NCBI GenBank assembly: GCA_016936235.1
Contig: JAFGPK010000005.1
Coordinates: 1-64,000, forward strand
Reading direction: 5' to 3'
Length of the DNA: 64,000 bases
From: Candidatus Fermentibacteraceae bacterium
Lineage (GTDB): Bacteria > Fermentibacterota > Fermentibacteria > Fermentibacterales > JCC-6
The notes under the pieces: model-generated
What the model was told of the DNA's origin: nothing
Seen by the model: only the letters and a program-made list of their open reading frames with translations
Databases searched by the model: none
Position numbers and translations under genes: made by a program
In this document: piece by piece, positions 53,342 through 62,391 of the stretch
Numbering within the stretch: position 1 is the stretch's first letter
How the letters are laid out: every line of letters starts with the position of its first letter

Positions 53342-53979
53342 CCTCGGAATCCGGCAGCGGCTGGAGCATCATGAGGCAGCTTAAGCTGGAGGTCCAGGAA
53401 CGGGCTCAGCAGATAGCCGGCAGCTTTGCCCTTGTCCCTGCCCTGATAACCTGGTTCAGATTCATCGCGGCGGTTCTTCTGATAGTCGTTGTGTACGGGT
53501 CCGGGGACACCGGTGTGATATTCTGGATAATACTTGCCGGAGCCATGTCGGATTACCTCGACGGCTGGGTAGCCAGAAGGATGAAGAGGAACACCTACCC
53601 CGGCAAGGTCATGGACTTCATCGCGGACAAGCTGTTCATCTCCGTGGCCATGATAACAGTGGCCTTCAACCTCGGGGGGCTGGACACATTCGCGGCCAGC
53701 ATTCTCACGGCTTACCATCTCCTCCTTCTGTTTTCACTTTCGGTCATCTCATGGAGCGTGCATGTTCCAGTAGTGACCATAACCACGGGAGAGCGACTGG
53801 CGATACTCTTCAGTTACCTTCTGCTGATAACGGCCACGGGCAGGATGGCTTTTCCGCAGAAGCAGATCTTCAGCTCCCTGTACACACCGCTGATGATAAT
53901 CGCGCTGCTCTCCGCATTGACAGGCCTTCTCAGTTACATGAGGTTGCTGAGACGGATCCTGGCGAGAATCCTGGAGTAG
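53338..53979 (+). CDS. pgsA: CDP-alcohol phosphatidyltransferase (PgsA-like)
   Basis: 213 aa. The family motif D-xx-DG-xx-AR-...-G-xxx-D-xxx-D is complete (SDYLDGWVARRM, then GKVMDFIADK). About six hydrophobic helices. Relatives make phosphatidylglycerol phosphate, but other CDP-alcohol substrates are possible. GTG 53338 overlaps the previous stop (GTGA). Confidence 0.87.
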   Translation: MTSESGSGWSIMRQLKLEVQERAQQIAGSFALVPALITWFRFIAAVLLIVVVYGSGDTGVIFWIILAGAMSDYLDGWVARRMKRNTYPGKVMDFIADKLFISVAMITVAFNLGGLDTFAASILTAYHLLLLFSLSVISWSVHVPVVTITTGERLAILFSYLLLITATGRMAFPQKQIFSSLYTPLMIIALLSALTGLLSYMRLLRRILARILE

Positions 53980-53982
53980 ACA

Positions 53983-54660
53983 ATGCACTTTGGTCTGATT
54001 CTGCTTTCACTGATCATGTCCGAAGGGACCCGGCTGGAGGCTTCCGGTGATTTTACCGGAGCCGGAAGAGCCTACTACGAAGAGGGTGATCTGGCAGGTG
54101 AGGTGCGAATACTCACACGTTTCATAGAAGAATCCCTCTATTCGGGTAACAGCGTTCACGCCTTCGACCTTATTAGGCAGGTGGAGAATCTCCCGCTCGA
54201 GACGGGCTGCATAGATTTCTGGTACGCCAGGCTCGCCTGGAGCTGCGGTCTTCCGGAGTACTCCTGTGCGGCTCTGGATTCGGTGGATGGCTCCCCCTGG
54301 CTGGAGATGCGGGCTGCAGGACTCGCATCCCTGTTCCGCGGGGACCCTGATGAAGCCGTGGAATTATTCGCCGGTTCAATGGAACTGGCGGGTTCCGCAA
54401 GACAGAAGTACTACTCGGCACTGGACCTGAGTTTCGCCCTGGTTTCAGCCCGCCGGTTCGAAGAGGCCGAGGAGATAGCTGTCCTGCTCTCGGGAGGGTT
54501 CCCCGGGGAAGGTCTGCCTCTGGCGGCACTGGCACTCAGCATGCAGGGTCAGGGCAGGTTCGGCCAGGCGATGGCCGTGCTGGAATCGGTCTATACATCA
54601 TCGCAGTACTCCTTCATATCCCGGGACTTCGCCAGGTCCCTGATGGAGGACCTGGAATGA
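53983..54660 (+). CDS. TPR-like repeat protein, possibly exported
   Basis: 225 aa. Short hydrophobic N-terminus, then helical pairs with TPR-like spacing (LEASGDFTGAGRAYYEEGDL, LASLFRGDPDEAVELFAGSM, SARRFEEAEEIAVLLSG, SMQGQGRFGQAMAVLESVY). Such proteins usually act as scaffolds. No closer assignment. GGAG precedes the ATG; the next gene overlaps by 4 bp. Confidence 0.55.
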   Translation: MHFGLILLSLIMSEGTRLEASGDFTGAGRAYYEEGDLAGEVRILTRFIEESLYSGNSVHAFDLIRQVENLPLETGCIDFWYARLAWSCGLPEYSCAALDSVDGSPWLEMRAAGLASLFRGDPDEAVELFAGSMELAGSARQKYYSALDLSFALVSARRFEEAEEIAVLLSGGFPGEGLPLAALALSMQGQGRFGQAMAVLESVYTSSQYSFISRDFARSLMEDLE

Positions 54661-55580
54661 CGGATCCTCTGAGCAGGATGTTCGGAAGGATGAGATCGAA
54701 GAAAGGGACCGGCACAGGCAGGGACAGGATGATGCACCTTCCCGCGGATATCCGGAAACCCGGCGGACTGGTTCTCTTTTCCGGACCCATGGAGTCCGAC
54801 GTATGGCCCGCCCTGTACATGGCCAATACCCTTCAGAAAGGTTTTCCAGACGTTGAGCTGGACGTCATATGCCCCAGGAGGGACAACGGGCTGTTCAGCA
54901 TGCTCAGCTGGAGGCCTCCGGTCCACTGCTACAGCGGCAAACCGGCCATCCCCGAGACTCTGGACAGGGACAGGCTGAATCAGAACACCGTATTCTACTA
55001 CCCGTACCCGAAGGTCATCGAATCCGACAGAGACCTGCTGGCCGGTATCTCCTGCGGGGTTCGGATAGCCCCCCTCGACCATCCGTCACCGCTGGTGAAC
55101 CTCACCGTCAGGACTGAAAGCCCATACTTCCCGGAGAAGCTGGAACAGATGTGCCGGATGCTGGGCCTGACCTACGACAAGGAATGGAGACCCGTGGTCC
55201 AGACCCACGCGGAGAGGGCGGCGGAGCAGAAGATGGCTCCGGTAACTGGAAGGATGCTGCCGTACATTGTAACAACCTCCTCGGCCCTCTCAATACTGGA
55301 AAGGAGCAGGGCCGAGATCCCTCTCAGGACGGTCTCCCTGGCGGGCAAGAACAGCGACCTCTGCGACCTGGACAGGGAGCTGAAGACGGCCATTGTGGCC
55401 GGAGCCTCTGCGGTGGCTACGGACAACGATGACCTCTGGGGCGACGCATGTGCTTTCGATGTCCCCGTTATCGGACTCGACAGGCTTGGTGATTTCATAA
55501 AATGGCATGGGCTCGAGGCTTCACGGCAGGAGAGCGATTTCGTCGAAGCCTGGGTCGCGCTGCTGAAGAGAGGGTGGTAG
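54657..55580 (+). CDS. GT9-like protein, divergent, signature incomplete
   Basis: 307 aa. The GT-B-like pattern is visible as VLFSGPMESDVWPALYMANTL near the N-terminus and GASAVATDNDDLWGDACAFDVPVIGLDR at the end, in the place where GT9 enzymes have DSGPAHLA. The canonical nucleotide-sugar motif is replaced, so activity is uncertain. The neighbouring GT9 gene suggests they work together. ATGA overlap with the previous gene. Confidence 0.6.
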   Translation: MTDPLSRMFGRMRSKKGTGTGRDRMMHLPADIRKPGGLVLFSGPMESDVWPALYMANTLQKGFPDVELDVICPRRDNGLFSMLSWRPPVHCYSGKPAIPETLDRDRLNQNTVFYYPYPKVIESDRDLLAGISCGVRIAPLDHPSPLVNLTVRTESPYFPEKLEQMCRMLGLTYDKEWRPVVQTHAERAAEQKMAPVTGRMLPYIVTTSSALSILERSRAEIPLRTVSLAGKNSDLCDLDRELKTAIVAGASAVATDNDDLWGDACAFDVPVIGLDRLGDFIKWHGLEASRQESDFVEAWVALLKRGW

Positions 55581-55581
55581 C

Positions 55582-56511
55582 ATTTCCCTTGTCGTCAGAA
55601 CGCCGAACTGGCTCGGGGACCTCGTCATGGCCCTTCCAGCCCTTTCTATGCTGGCCGGCTGCCATCCTGATGTGGTTTTCTGGGTGCATCCCAGGGTAGC
55701 GGGTCTCCTTCCGGTCTTCTTTCCCGATGCCGGGATTCGCACCGGCTCCAGGTTCCCCGGGAACGCGAACGACCGACTGCTCCTCATGACAGGCTCATTC
55801 AGGTCGGCGCTGCAGGGATTTCTGTCCAGAATACCGGTAAGGACGGGATACGGGACGGATATGAGGCGGTTGCTGCTTACCGAATCCCTCGAACCGCCCG
55901 CCGGAAGGGAACATCATCATTCGGAGGATTACATCAGGCTTGCTTCGGCCATCGGGTGCCGTGCTCGACCGGCTGTTGTGAAGCCCTGCGTGGAGCCCCT
56001 GGGTGCACCTCATGCGGCGTTCTTCCCCGGAGCCAGGTACGGAAGCGCCAAGAGGTGGGGGGGGTTCGGAGAACTGGCCTCACTCGTTGCGGTGAGTACG
56101 GGGCTGCCGGTGGTCCTCTACGGTTCCGAAGGCGAGGAGGAGGAGCTGAGAGTAACCGCCAGGGGCAGAGAAGCATGTTCTGTGGAGGCGGGACTGGAAC
56201 TCCCCGTGCTGGTATCGAGGCTGCTGAAGTCGGTCCTGACTGTGGGCAACGATTCAGGCGGCGTCCATCTCTCTGCGCTCCTCGGTGTTCCAACGGTGAC
56301 CGTATTCGGATCCACGTCGCCCCTCTGGACGGCACCGTCGGGCATGTTCACGGCGGAAGTCACATCCTCCAGGGAGTGTTCTCCCTGCTTCAGGCGCGAT
56401 TGCCCGAAGGGCCGCGCCGCATGCCTTTCCGACATTACCCCTCGAATGGTCCTGGATGAATCTCTCGGCCTCCTCCGCAAGTCCGGAGCGGCGGTTTCTT
56501 CACATGTCTGA
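55582..56511 (+). CDS. Glycosyltransferase family 9, probable ATT start codon
   Basis: 309 aa. The GT9 N-terminal signature VVRTPNWLGDLVMALPALSML continues upstream of ATG 55627; without it the protein would be truncated. The frame opens after a stop at 55564-55566 and contains no ATG, GTG or TTG before the signature; ATT 55582, preceded by GAGGGTGG, fits position and ribosome site. The C-terminal donor site is VGNDSGGVHLSALLGVPTVTVF, with CSPCFRRDCPKG after it. Heptosyltransferase-type. The rare start is an inference. Confidence 0.78.
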   Translation: MSLVVRTPNWLGDLVMALPALSMLAGCHPDVVFWVHPRVAGLLPVFFPDAGIRTGSRFPGNANDRLLLMTGSFRSALQGFLSRIPVRTGYGTDMRRLLLTESLEPPAGREHHHSEDYIRLASAIGCRARPAVVKPCVEPLGAPHAAFFPGARYGSAKRWGGFGELASLVAVSTGLPVVLYGSEGEEEELRVTARGREACSVEAGLELPVLVSRLLKSVLTVGNDSGGVHLSALLGVPTVTVFGSTSPLWTAPSGMFTAEVTSSRECSPCFRRDCPKGRAACLSDITPRMVLDESLGLLRKSGAAVSSHV

Positions 56512-59209
56512 GAAGCTCATTCTGCTGGTCGACTGTCATGCGCTTCTGTACAGGGGGCATTTCGCCATGATGAGGAATCCGCTCCGCGCCGCCGACGGCA
56601 CCAATACCAGCGGACTGTTCTTTCTGGTCAGGGAGATCCTCGACAGGAGGGAGTCCAGGAATCCTGACATTGTCGCCGCTGTCTTCGATCATCCCGGACC
56701 CACGTTCAGGGTGGGCTTGTATCCGGAATACAAGGCCAACAGACCCCCCATGCCCGAGGACCTCCGGAAACAGTCCGAATACGCTCTCAGGCTGATCCCC
56801 GCCCTGGGAGTACCGGTTCTGCGGAAGGAGGGCCTGGAGGCTGATGACATAATAGCGTGGCTGGCCCAGGAGGCGGGCTCGACGGGGAACAGGGCCGAGA
56901 TCCTCTCTTCGGACAAGGACCTCCTTCAACTGGTATCGGAAAGGGTGACTGTGATAAGACCCGGCAGTCGTGAAGGTCAGGATGTGATTGCGGGGAAAGG
57001 GGACGTGGAGGGAATAATGGGCGTGAGGGCGGACCAGGTGGCTGATTTCCTCGCACTCACGGGGGATTCCTCCGACAACATCCCCGGAGCGAGGGGCATC
57101 GGCAGGAAGACTGCCATCGGGCTCCTCAGGGACCACGGCAGTCTCGAAGGGGTTTACTCGTCACTTGACCGGATCCCGCCTCAGGTCAGCAGGAAGCTGG
57201 AAGAGAGCAGGGAAATGGTGGAGCTCAGCAGACGCCTGGTCACCCTTTGCCCCGCAAGGGATGCGGGGATAGGTCTCGAGGACCTCTCCATGAGTTATCC
57301 GGACGAACCTGCGGCTGTGGAGCTCCTGAGCTCCCTCGGCATGTCCAGCATTATCGACAGGCTCGGTCTGAGCCACGGTCCGGGTCCGGGCCGGGAGAAA
57401 GACCTGTTCGGATCCATACGGGAGGAGACGGCGGGAGCCCGGTGTTCCGTCAAAGTGGTCCGCTCCATTCCTGAATTGAAGGAAATGGAGCCCGGGCCGA
57501 CCTACGAAGGACTCGTCGCCATAGATACCGAGACGACCTCAAGGGACCCTTTCCAGGCCGATCCGGTAGGGCTTTCCATTGCGACTTCAGGCAGCAGCGC
57601 CTGGTATGCGCCGCTTTCCGGACCCGACGCGCTGGACCTTGAGCAGGCCATAGGGGTCCTGGGAGGAAAGCTCGCTGGTAAGAACCTCGTGGCGCAGAAC
57701 GGGAAGTACGACATGCATGTGCTTGAGAACCTCGGACTGAGGATACCGGTCCTCTCCGGCGATCCCATGATAGCCGATTACCTGCTCCGCCCCGAGATCC
57801 AGTCGCATTCGCTTTCGAACCTTTCCGTAACATGGCTCGGAAAGACGATGACGGAGTACGGGGAAGTGCTGGGGAACTCGGATACACTGATCGATGTGGC
57901 TACCGACAGGGTGGCGGATTACTGCGGGTGCGACTCGGCGACCGCCCTTGAGCTGTCCGGTCTCCTGCTGGACAGGCTCAGTGAGGATCCCAGGCTTCTC
58001 TCCATCTACCGTGATGTGGAACTGCCACTGGTCAGGGTGATAGCCGACATGGAAGCCAGGGGCGTGGGACTGGATATACGATCGCTTCACGAGCTGGAAT
58101 CCGAATTCTCCCTGGCGATAGCGGAGCTGGAGGAAAGGGCGGCCGGTACCGCAGGGTCCCGGCTCAACCTGAGCAGCCCGTCACAGGTGTCGCGGGTGCT
58201 TTTCGAACAACTCGGCCTTTCCCCGGTCAGAAAGACCTCCACGGGGATCAACTCATCCAGCATGGAAGTGCTGGAGAAGCTCAGAGGCCGGCACGAGTTC
58301 GTCGACACGGTGATCGAGCACAGAGAGCTTTCCAAACTGCTGAACACCTACGTCAGGAAACTGCCGGGATTCCTGTGCCCGCGGGACGGACTGATCCACA
58401 CCAGCTTCAGCCAGACCGTGACGGCCACCGGCAGGCTGAGCTCCAGCAATCCGAACCTTCAGAACATTCCCATCAGGACGATCAGGGGACGCCAGGTGAG
58501 GAAGTGTTTCGTCCCCGGCAGGCAGGGGCATGTGTTCATAACCGCAGACTACTCGCAGATAGAGCTGAGGATACTGGCTCACTTCGCCGGGCCGGGCAAC
58601 ATGAGGAAGGCCTACGACAGGAACCTTGACATACACGGAAGGACGGCTGAGGCCGTTTTCGGTGATTCATCCCCGGAACACAGGAGGAAAGCCAAGGAGG
58701 TCAATTTCTCCATCCTCTACGGTATCAGTCCCTGGGGCCTGAGCAACAGGCTGAACATAGGCAGGGGAGAGGCGACGGAGATAATAGACCGTTACATCGA
58801 AACATACCCCGAAGTGGAATCCTATTTCAGACAGTGCGTCGAATACGCGGAGAAGCATGGAGAGACAAGGACGATACTTGGAAGGAAAAGGGAGTTCAAG
58901 GGTATGGCGAAGGCGAAGGGCGCGATCCGGAGCTCAATGGAGAGAATGGCCGTGAACACCACGATCCAGGGTTCCGCCGCGGACATCATCAAGCTTGCCA
59001 TGCTTCGCGTGCACGGGCGTCTGGCGGAAATGGCCGACGCCGGGCTGGTCCTCCAGGTTCACGATGAGCTCGTGGCCACAGCGCCGGCGGAGATGGCTGA
59101 AGACGTGGCGGAAATTATCAGGACGGAGATGGCTTCGGCATTCTCCCTTGAGGTGCCTCTGGTGGTGGACACCGGGATCGGGGAGAACTGGCTGGAGGCT
59201 CAGCACTGA
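56504..59209 (+). CDS. polA: DNA polymerase I
   Basis: 901 aa. N-terminal 5'-nuclease (LVDCHALLYRG, DNIPGARGIGRKTA), 3'-5' exonuclease with motifs AIDTETTS (about 341), NGKYDMHVL and YCGCDSA intact, so it should proofread, and the polymerase with TATGRLSSSNPNLQNIP, DYSQIELR (about 681), YGISPWG and VHDELV (about 852). Repair and Okazaki-fragment processing. ATG 56504 overlaps the previous gene by 8 bp; frame extension to 56456 is overlap only. Confidence 0.97.
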   Translation: MSEKLILLVDCHALLYRGHFAMMRNPLRAADGTNTSGLFFLVREILDRRESRNPDIVAAVFDHPGPTFRVGLYPEYKANRPPMPEDLRKQSEYALRLIPALGVPVLRKEGLEADDIIAWLAQEAGSTGNRAEILSSDKDLLQLVSERVTVIRPGSREGQDVIAGKGDVEGIMGVRADQVADFLALTGDSSDNIPGARGIGRKTAIGLLRDHGSLEGVYSSLDRIPPQVSRKLEESREMVELSRRLVTLCPARDAGIGLEDLSMSYPDEPAAVELLSSLGMSSIIDRLGLSHGPGPGREKDLFGSIREETAGARCSVKVVRSIPELKEMEPGPTYEGLVAIDTETTSRDPFQADPVGLSIATSGSSAWYAPLSGPDALDLEQAIGVLGGKLAGKNLVAQNGKYDMHVLENLGLRIPVLSGDPMIADYLLRPEIQSHSLSNLSVTWLGKTMTEYGEVLGNSDTLIDVATDRVADYCGCDSATALELSGLLLDRLSEDPRLLSIYRDVELPLVRVIADMEARGVGLDIRSLHELESEFSLAIAELEERAAGTAGSRLNLSSPSQVSRVLFEQLGLSPVRKTSTGINSSSMEVLEKLRGRHEFVDTVIEHRELSKLLNTYVRKLPGFLCPRDGLIHTSFSQTVTATGRLSSSNPNLQNIPIRTIRGRQVRKCFVPGRQGHVFITADYSQIELRILAHFAGPGNMRKAYDRNLDIHGRTAEAVFGDSSPEHRRKAKEVNFSILYGISPWGLSNRLNIGRGEATEIIDRYIETYPEVESYFRQCVEYAEKHGETRTILGRKREFKGMAKAKGAIRSSMERMAVNTTIQGSAADIIKLAMLRVHGRLAEMADAGLVLQVHDELVATAPAEMAEDVAEIIRTEMASAFSLEVPLVVDTGIGENWLEAQH

Positions 59210-60546
59210 TGCTGTGCAGAGCCGCTCTGGCCGCGATACCGCTCCTGTTGATCCTGTCCTGCGGAAGGGGCGACGTCGAAGGAACTCCGGATCTCAACGT
59301 CGTACTCGTGATAATAGACACTCTCCGCGCCGACCACATCGGGTACTGGGGATATGACAGGGGAACGACACCCTGCCTCGACAGTCTTGCGGCTGCGGGA
59401 ACCGCCTGGATGGAAACCCAGGCTCAGAGTTCCTGGACCCTTCCCTCAGTCGCATCGATCCTCACCGGCCTGACCCCGAGAGAACACGGAGCCGGCTACG
59501 CCGGAGGAGAGCTCTTCGGACTGTCATCATCGATCCGGACCCTTCAGGGCATTCTCCATTCCAGGGGCTGGAGATCGTGCGGGATATTCAATGTAATCTT
59601 CCTCAACGAGGATTTCGGTTTCCACAGGGGCTTCGACCATTTCGACTGCCGTGGTATCACCGAGAACAGCAGTACGAGAAGGGCCGGTGAGACGGTGGAT
59701 ACCGCGATCCAATGGCTGGAGGGCCTTGCGGAGGATGATAAGTTCCTTCTGGTGGTTCATTTCTACGATCCCCACATTCCATACGATCCGCCTCCACCCT
59801 ATGACGTGATGTTCAGCGATGAGGGGGGCACCGGCGGAGCAGGGTACTCGGGGCTTGTGATGGATACGATACTCGCCGTGAACAGAGGCGAGGCGAGTCT
59901 GTCTCTTCATGGCCTGCGGATGATGACCGACCTGTACGACGGTGAGGTAGCCTATACGGACGGCCAGATAGGCAGGCTCTTCAATTACCTCACTGAGACC
60001 GGGCTCTCCGATAGATCCCTCGTTATAGTCACAGCCGATCACGGTGAGGAATTCCTGGAGCACTCAGGGCTCGAACATGGAAGGACGCTCTACCAGGAAG
60101 TGCTGCATGTTCCGCTCATTCTCAGCGGTCCCGGCGTTCCCGCCGGCGCTATCAGGACTGAGCCCTGCGCACAGGTTGACATCCTGCCCACAGTCCTGTC
60201 CTATCTGGGGCTGGAAATCCCTGCCGGTCCTTCCGGAATCGATCTCCTCGGCGGCAGCGGCGCAGGCTCAAGGGACCTGCCGTCCAGCAACCTCATGTGG
60301 AGCGCTCCAGCTGCATCGGTCAGGAGGGACGACCGGAAGATCATCTGGAAGGCGGAGGATGGCGGTACTGAATTCTACGATCTCTCAGAGGATCCCATGG
60401 AGCAGCATTCCATTGGCGTCAGCGGCAGCGCCATGCTTCAGGCCGTGGAGTATTACTGGTCCACGCCGCCCCTGGCGGACCCTCCCGTTGTCTCCTTCGG
60501 CGATGCCGAGGACAATCAGCTCAGGGACCTTGGATACCTCCGATAG
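59209..60546 (+). CDS. Sulfatase/alkaline phosphatase superfamily lipoprotein
   Basis: 445 aa. Signal peptide with lipobox (LLLILSC, Cys about 18). Sulfatase fold motifs: VLVIIDTLRADHIG, WTLPSVASILTG, and the metal site TADHGEEF with LEHG. In sulfatases the fourth residue before the last Ser-type motif is Cys or Ser converted to formylglycine (C/S-x-P-S-R); here it is Thr (TLPS), as in phospho- or phosphoethanolamine-transferase-like members, so sulfate ester cleavage is doubtful. TGATG junction with polA. Confidence 0.82.
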   Translation: MLCRAALAAIPLLLILSCGRGDVEGTPDLNVVLVIIDTLRADHIGYWGYDRGTTPCLDSLAAAGTAWMETQAQSSWTLPSVASILTGLTPREHGAGYAGGELFGLSSSIRTLQGILHSRGWRSCGIFNVIFLNEDFGFHRGFDHFDCRGITENSSTRRAGETVDTAIQWLEGLAEDDKFLLVVHFYDPHIPYDPPPPYDVMFSDEGGTGGAGYSGLVMDTILAVNRGEASLSLHGLRMMTDLYDGEVAYTDGQIGRLFNYLTETGLSDRSLVIVTADHGEEFLEHSGLEHGRTLYQEVLHVPLILSGPGVPAGAIRTEPCAQVDILPTVLSYLGLEIPAGPSGIDLLGGSGAGSRDLPSSNLMWSAPAASVRRDDRKIIWKAEDGGTEFYDLSEDPMEQHSIGVSGSAMLQAVEYYWSTPPLADPPVVSFGDAEDNQLRDLGYLR

Positions 60547-60556
60547 TGTTACAGAA

Positions 60557-60581
60557 GAATGGACGGATAAATCGTCCATTC
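60557..60581. terminator. Perfect hairpin between convergent genes, candidate bidirectional terminator
   Basis: GAATGGACG (60557-60565) and CGTCCATTC (60573-60581) form a 9-bp perfect stem with a 7-nt loop. It follows the sulfatase stop by 10 bp and lies 9 bp from the 3' end of the methyltransferase gene. There is no clear T run on either side. Confidence 0.45.
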
Positions 60582-60590
60582 CGGGCATTC

Positions 60591-61103
60591 TCAGCCCATG
60601 GACCTTCGTCTCAGCAGCTCAGCCGCTACGATGGCGGCAGTACTGGAAACATTGATGCATCTCCTCAGACCGGTCTGGGGGATCATTACATGAAGGTCCG
60701 CGATACGTGAAAGACCGGCGCTGAGCCCCATGGCCTCGTTGCCCAGCATGTAGGCGGCCGACAGGGGGAGATCGGCATCCCACAGGCTCGCCGCCTCAGC
60801 CGTGTTCTCCACGGCCACGAGTGTCCTTCCGCTTCCCCTGGCCCACAATGCGGCGTCGAGCGCATCCCGGAAGTATCTCCAGGGAACTTCGGCATGGGTT
60901 CCCCTGGATGTATGGGAAAGCTTCCTGTTCCCCGGCCTGCAGCAGATCCCCGTCAGGAAGACGGCCACGGGCCTGACAGCTTCCGCCGTTCGGAAGACGG
61001 AACCCACATTGAACGCGCTCCTGAGATTGTCGAGTATGAAGATGGGCATTCCACTTGAACCATGGAGTGATTCGGGGTACACTCGAGTTGAGATGGAATC
61101 CAA
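60591..61103 (-). CDS. SpoU/TrmH family RNA 2'-O-methyltransferase
   Basis: 170 aa, SPOUT fold. Motif 1 NLRSAFNVGSVFRTAE, motif 2 YMLGNEAMGLS, motif 3 IPQTGLRRCINVSSTAAIVAAELL. The size and the N-terminal ~20 residues resemble the short TrmH-type RNA methyltransferases of Bacteroidota. It methylates a ribose 2'-OH in tRNA or rRNA; the site is unknown. TTG 61103 has AAAGGGA upstream but would overlap the divergent comEC start; ATG 61049 avoids this and is the alternative. Confidence 0.85.
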   Translation of the reverse strand: MDSISTRVYPESLHGSSGMPIFILDNLRSAFNVGSVFRTAEAVRPVAVFLTGICCRPGNRKLSHTSRGTHAEVPWRYFRDALDAALWARGSGRTLVAVENTAEAASLWDADLPLSAAYMLGNEAMGLSAGLSRIADLHVMIPQTGLRRCINVSSTAAIVAAELLRRRSMG

Positions 61104-62391
61104 GAAGTATCCCTTTCTGCTGGTGGTCCTGTTCCTGACCGGATATTATACGCCTGCATCAACGGGATCCCAAATGTGGTGGGTACCCGCGATCGCCGCG
61201 GGTCTCGCAACGGTTTCCGCGGGTTTCGCGCGCACGGGCAGGGCCCTTCTATGCGCCGCCGCGATACTGGCGGGCATGTCCGCGGGCCATCGACCGGGCC
61301 CCGGGAATACCCGCACTGAACCCGCCGGGGGGGTATGGCGGGCGGGAGTGGAAACGAACACCGCCACGGGGGTCCTTCTGAGGGTAGAGGGGATGGGTAC
61401 CCTCTGGGCATCCCGCAGGGACCTGGCACAGCGCTGCTCCAGGGGTGACTCGGTGGTCCTTGTCGGAAGTACGGACGGGGTTTTCCTGAATGTCTCCGCA
61501 TTCAGGGTCCTGGAATCGTCCTCGCTTCCCGACAGGGCTCGCAGAGCGCTGACAGACCTTATCATGAGCAGGATACCCTCGAGGGATACGGCTTCCCTTG
61601 TGGCCGCCCTGATAACCGGGGAAAGAGGACGTATACCTCCCTCGGTGCGTGAAGCTTTCGGGAGTACAGGCACTTCGCATCTCCTTGCCCTGTCCGGACT
61701 GCACGTCGGAATACTGGCCGGAGCCGTTCTTGTTCTGACAAGGAAGACGGCGGGCAGCGGGTGGCCCGCTTTCATTTCAGTAACCCTGTTGTGCGGCGCC
61801 TATGTAATGATCTCCGGCGGAAGGGCCTCGACTTTTCGGGCATGGGTGATGCTGATGACACTGCTCGGCCTATGGCAATTATCAGGTAGAATGCCTCATC
61901 TCCTCATAGTATGGTCAGTTGCGGTAACCATTATGGTGGCGTTATCAGGTGGCGGCATTCTCGAGGACGTGGGGGCTCAGATGTCCTTCGCCGCCGTCCT
62001 CAGCCTGATCCTTCTGGGAAGCAGGATCGGAGGGAGGCGGGTCTGGCTGTTCTCCGCCGGATACGCCGGGCTGGTGGTGACCGTCTCCCTTGCTCCACTG
62101 GTGTCATCGGTCTATGGAGGGTTCAATCCTGTGGCACCCATTGCCACCGCGGTCTCCATTCCCCTTATGGTGCTGCTCATGATCCTGGGATCCATTACGC
62201 TCATGCTTCCCGTGATACCCGGGATATCCAAACTGGCGGAATGGACTGCATACCTCTGGCTTGCTCTTCTGAGGGGGCTGGCGGTGGAAGAGGTGGCCTT
62301 CCGGGGCTGGATGACGGCCGTCTGGTTCTTCTGTCTGGCGGGGCTATGGCTCTTCGGAAGTAGAAGGGGGTACCTGCTCAGGTTCAGGTGA
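61093..62391 (+). CDS. ComEC/Rec2-type competence membrane protein, short form
   Basis: 432 aa from ATG 61093. It contains the competence domain with SHLLALSGLHVGIL (about 195-208) and about eight helices. The C-terminal beta-lactamase-like domain of full ComEC is absent, and the N-terminal OB region is reduced, so it is a minimal form. ComEC forms the channel for single-stranded DNA uptake. The frame is open to 60802 but only as antisense of the methyltransferase. Its end overlaps the convergent gene by 48 bp. Confidence 0.82.
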   Translation: MESKKYPFLLVVLFLTGYYTPASTGSQMWWVPAIAAGLATVSAGFARTGRALLCAAAILAGMSAGHRPGPGNTRTEPAGGVWRAGVETNTATGVLLRVEGMGTLWASRRDLAQRCSRGDSVVLVGSTDGVFLNVSAFRVLESSSLPDRARRALTDLIMSRIPSRDTASLVAALITGERGRIPPSVREAFGSTGTSHLLALSGLHVGILAGAVLVLTRKTAGSGWPAFISVTLLCGAYVMISGGRASTFRAWVMLMTLLGLWQLSGRMPHLLIVWSVAVTIMVALSGGGILEDVGAQMSFAAVLSLILLGSRIGGRRVWLFSAGYAGLVVTVSLAPLVSSVYGGFNPVAPIATAVSIPLMVLLMILGSITLMLPVIPGISKLAEWTAYLWLALLRGLAVEEVAFRGWMTAVWFFCLAGLWLFGSRRGYLLRFR

